DNA of 64,000 bases from Fibrobacter succinogenes (GTDB lineage: Bacteria > Fibrobacterota > Fibrobacteria > Fibrobacterales > Fibrobacteraceae): NCBI GenBank assembly GCA_902779055.1, contig CACZAD010000032.1:974-64973 (forward strand), read 5' to 3'. Shown in pieces: positions 63,443 through 64,000 of the stretch (position 1 is the first letter of the stretch; each line of letters begins with the position of its first letter). The position numbers and the translations under genes were made by a program. Below the pieces are notes generated by a model, which was given only the letters and a program-made list of their open reading frames with translations, searched no databases and was not told the DNA's origin.

Positions 63443-64000
63443 ATGTTCAAATCACTACTCTTCACATTAGGGATCTTGCCTATGACTGCTTTAGCATTCC
63501 AAGTCGGCGCCTGGGTCGGTGGCCCCGGCCAATACCCGCAGCCCACCCAAGAGAACGTGCAGGCATTCCAGGATTTGCAGGGCACGCATATCGACCTCAT
63601 CAGCTATTTCGCACTCTTTGACATGAACGACTGGAACGCGACCGAGGAATTCGCAAATGTTGCGAAAGACAACGGCTCCACGCTTGTGGTGACCTGGATG
63701 GCAAACGGCTACAACGCCCAGGATTTGGTGGACGGCAAGGCCGATGAATACATCCGCGAATACGCCAAGGGCGTTAAAGGCTACGGCGAAGAAATCTGGC
63801 TCAGGCCGCTCCACGAAGCAAACGGCGACTGGTACGACTGGGGCGTAGGCAAGGCTGACGCCGGAAACACCGATGCAAACGTCGCCGAAGCATTCCGTCA
63901 TATCGTAAAAATCTTCAAGGAAGAAGGCGTTACGAACGTCAAATGGGTCTGGACGACCAACGCATCGAACGCAGGAAAAGGTTCGACACTTACCGGCAAC
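63443..64000 (+). CDS. GH26 beta-mannanase-type enzyme (3' partial)
   Basis: The visible 186 residues begin with a signal peptide (MFKSLLFTLGILPMTALAF) and a GH26 domain. It shows FQVGAWVGGPGQYP, VVTWMANGYN, WLRPLHEANGDWYDWG (acid/base Glu in the HE of LHEAN) and VKWVWTTNASN. GH26 enzymes are mainly retaining endo-beta-1,4-mannanases, with a few lichenases. The gene runs past the window end, so the nucleophile Glu and any sorting domain are not seen. CGAGG precedes the ATG. It is divergent from the double-winged-helix GntR gene. Confidence 0.88.
   Translation, partial: MFKSLLFTLGILPMTALAFQVGAWVGGPGQYPQPTQENVQAFQDLQGTHIDLISYFALFDMNDWNATEEFANVAKDNGSTLVVTWMANGYNAQDLVDGKADEYIREYAKGVKGYGEEIWLRPLHEANGDWYDWGVGKADAGNTDANVAEAFRHIVKIFKEEGVTNVKWVWTTNASNAGKGSTLTGN

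Overview
The window reads as chromosomal DNA of a Fibrobacter species (Fibrobacterota, gut cellulose degraders). The grounds are a lipoprotein with two copies of the Fibrobacter-typical FISUMP domain, three secreted glycoside hydrolases (GH8, GH5 and a partial GH26), serine-rich linkers after lipoprotein signals, C-terminal beta domains that resemble type IX secretion sorting domains, and a moderate-GC genome of short operons with compact intergenic DNA. About 50 protein genes, one tRNA-Ser(GCU) and a probable 6S RNA are visible. Recognisable promoters favour a TATATT -10 box.

Layout. 0-7 kb: a surface histidine-phosphatase-fold protein (5' truncated by the window edge), an orphan MoxR ATPase, a TfoX-N protein, an acyltransferase and a BatD-like membrane protein. 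7-15.4 kb is a cellulose-degradation locus: a GH8 lipoprotein, two tandem paralogous secreted proteins, a divergent GH5 cellulase and the FISUMP lipoprotein. 15.5-21.2 kb is an oligopeptide/oligosaccharide-type ABC importer operon in which three of five genes are disrupted. 21.4-26.8 kb: uvrC, a ZapB-like repeat coiled coil (frameshifted), zapA, 6S RNA, a serine beta-lactamase-fold protein and a DksA-like protein. 26.9-33.8 kb is one operon-like block: lptC-lptA-lptB-rpoN-hpf-hprK and an MCE-domain gene, linking LPS export, sigma-54, ribosome hibernation and HPr phosphorylation.

33.9-41.2 kb: an AT-rich NERD-domain gene, a cluster of palindromic repeats, indolepyruvate ferredoxin oxidoreductase (iorA-iorB), an F420/rubredoxin-type flavodiiron protein (both fit anaerobic life), a membrane diguanylate cyclase and tRNA-Ser. 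41.4-49.7 kb: a class A PBP, a coiled-coil lipoprotein, a TSUP transporter, a GIY-YIG protein and NhaA. 49.8-56.7 kb: two adjacent hybrid histidine kinases. 56.8-59.7 kb: PRPP synthetase and enolase, separated by a tandem RNA-like repeat. 59.9-63.3 kb: three exported proteins of unknown function and a double-winged-helix GntR regulator, divergent from a GH26 beta-mannanase-type gene that runs off the window.

The signals most worth following are: (i) two tandem structured units of about 84-96 bp after eno, whose stems carry compensatory base changes; (ii) a 42-bp tandem-repeat coiled coil next to zapA; (iii) clustered frameshifts or deletions between 16 and 24.2 kb; (iv) a repeat-bearing lysine-rich insert in the DppB-type permease; (v) a family of intergenic palindromes ending in TGACA. 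I found no CRISPR array, prophage, transposase or recognised defence system.
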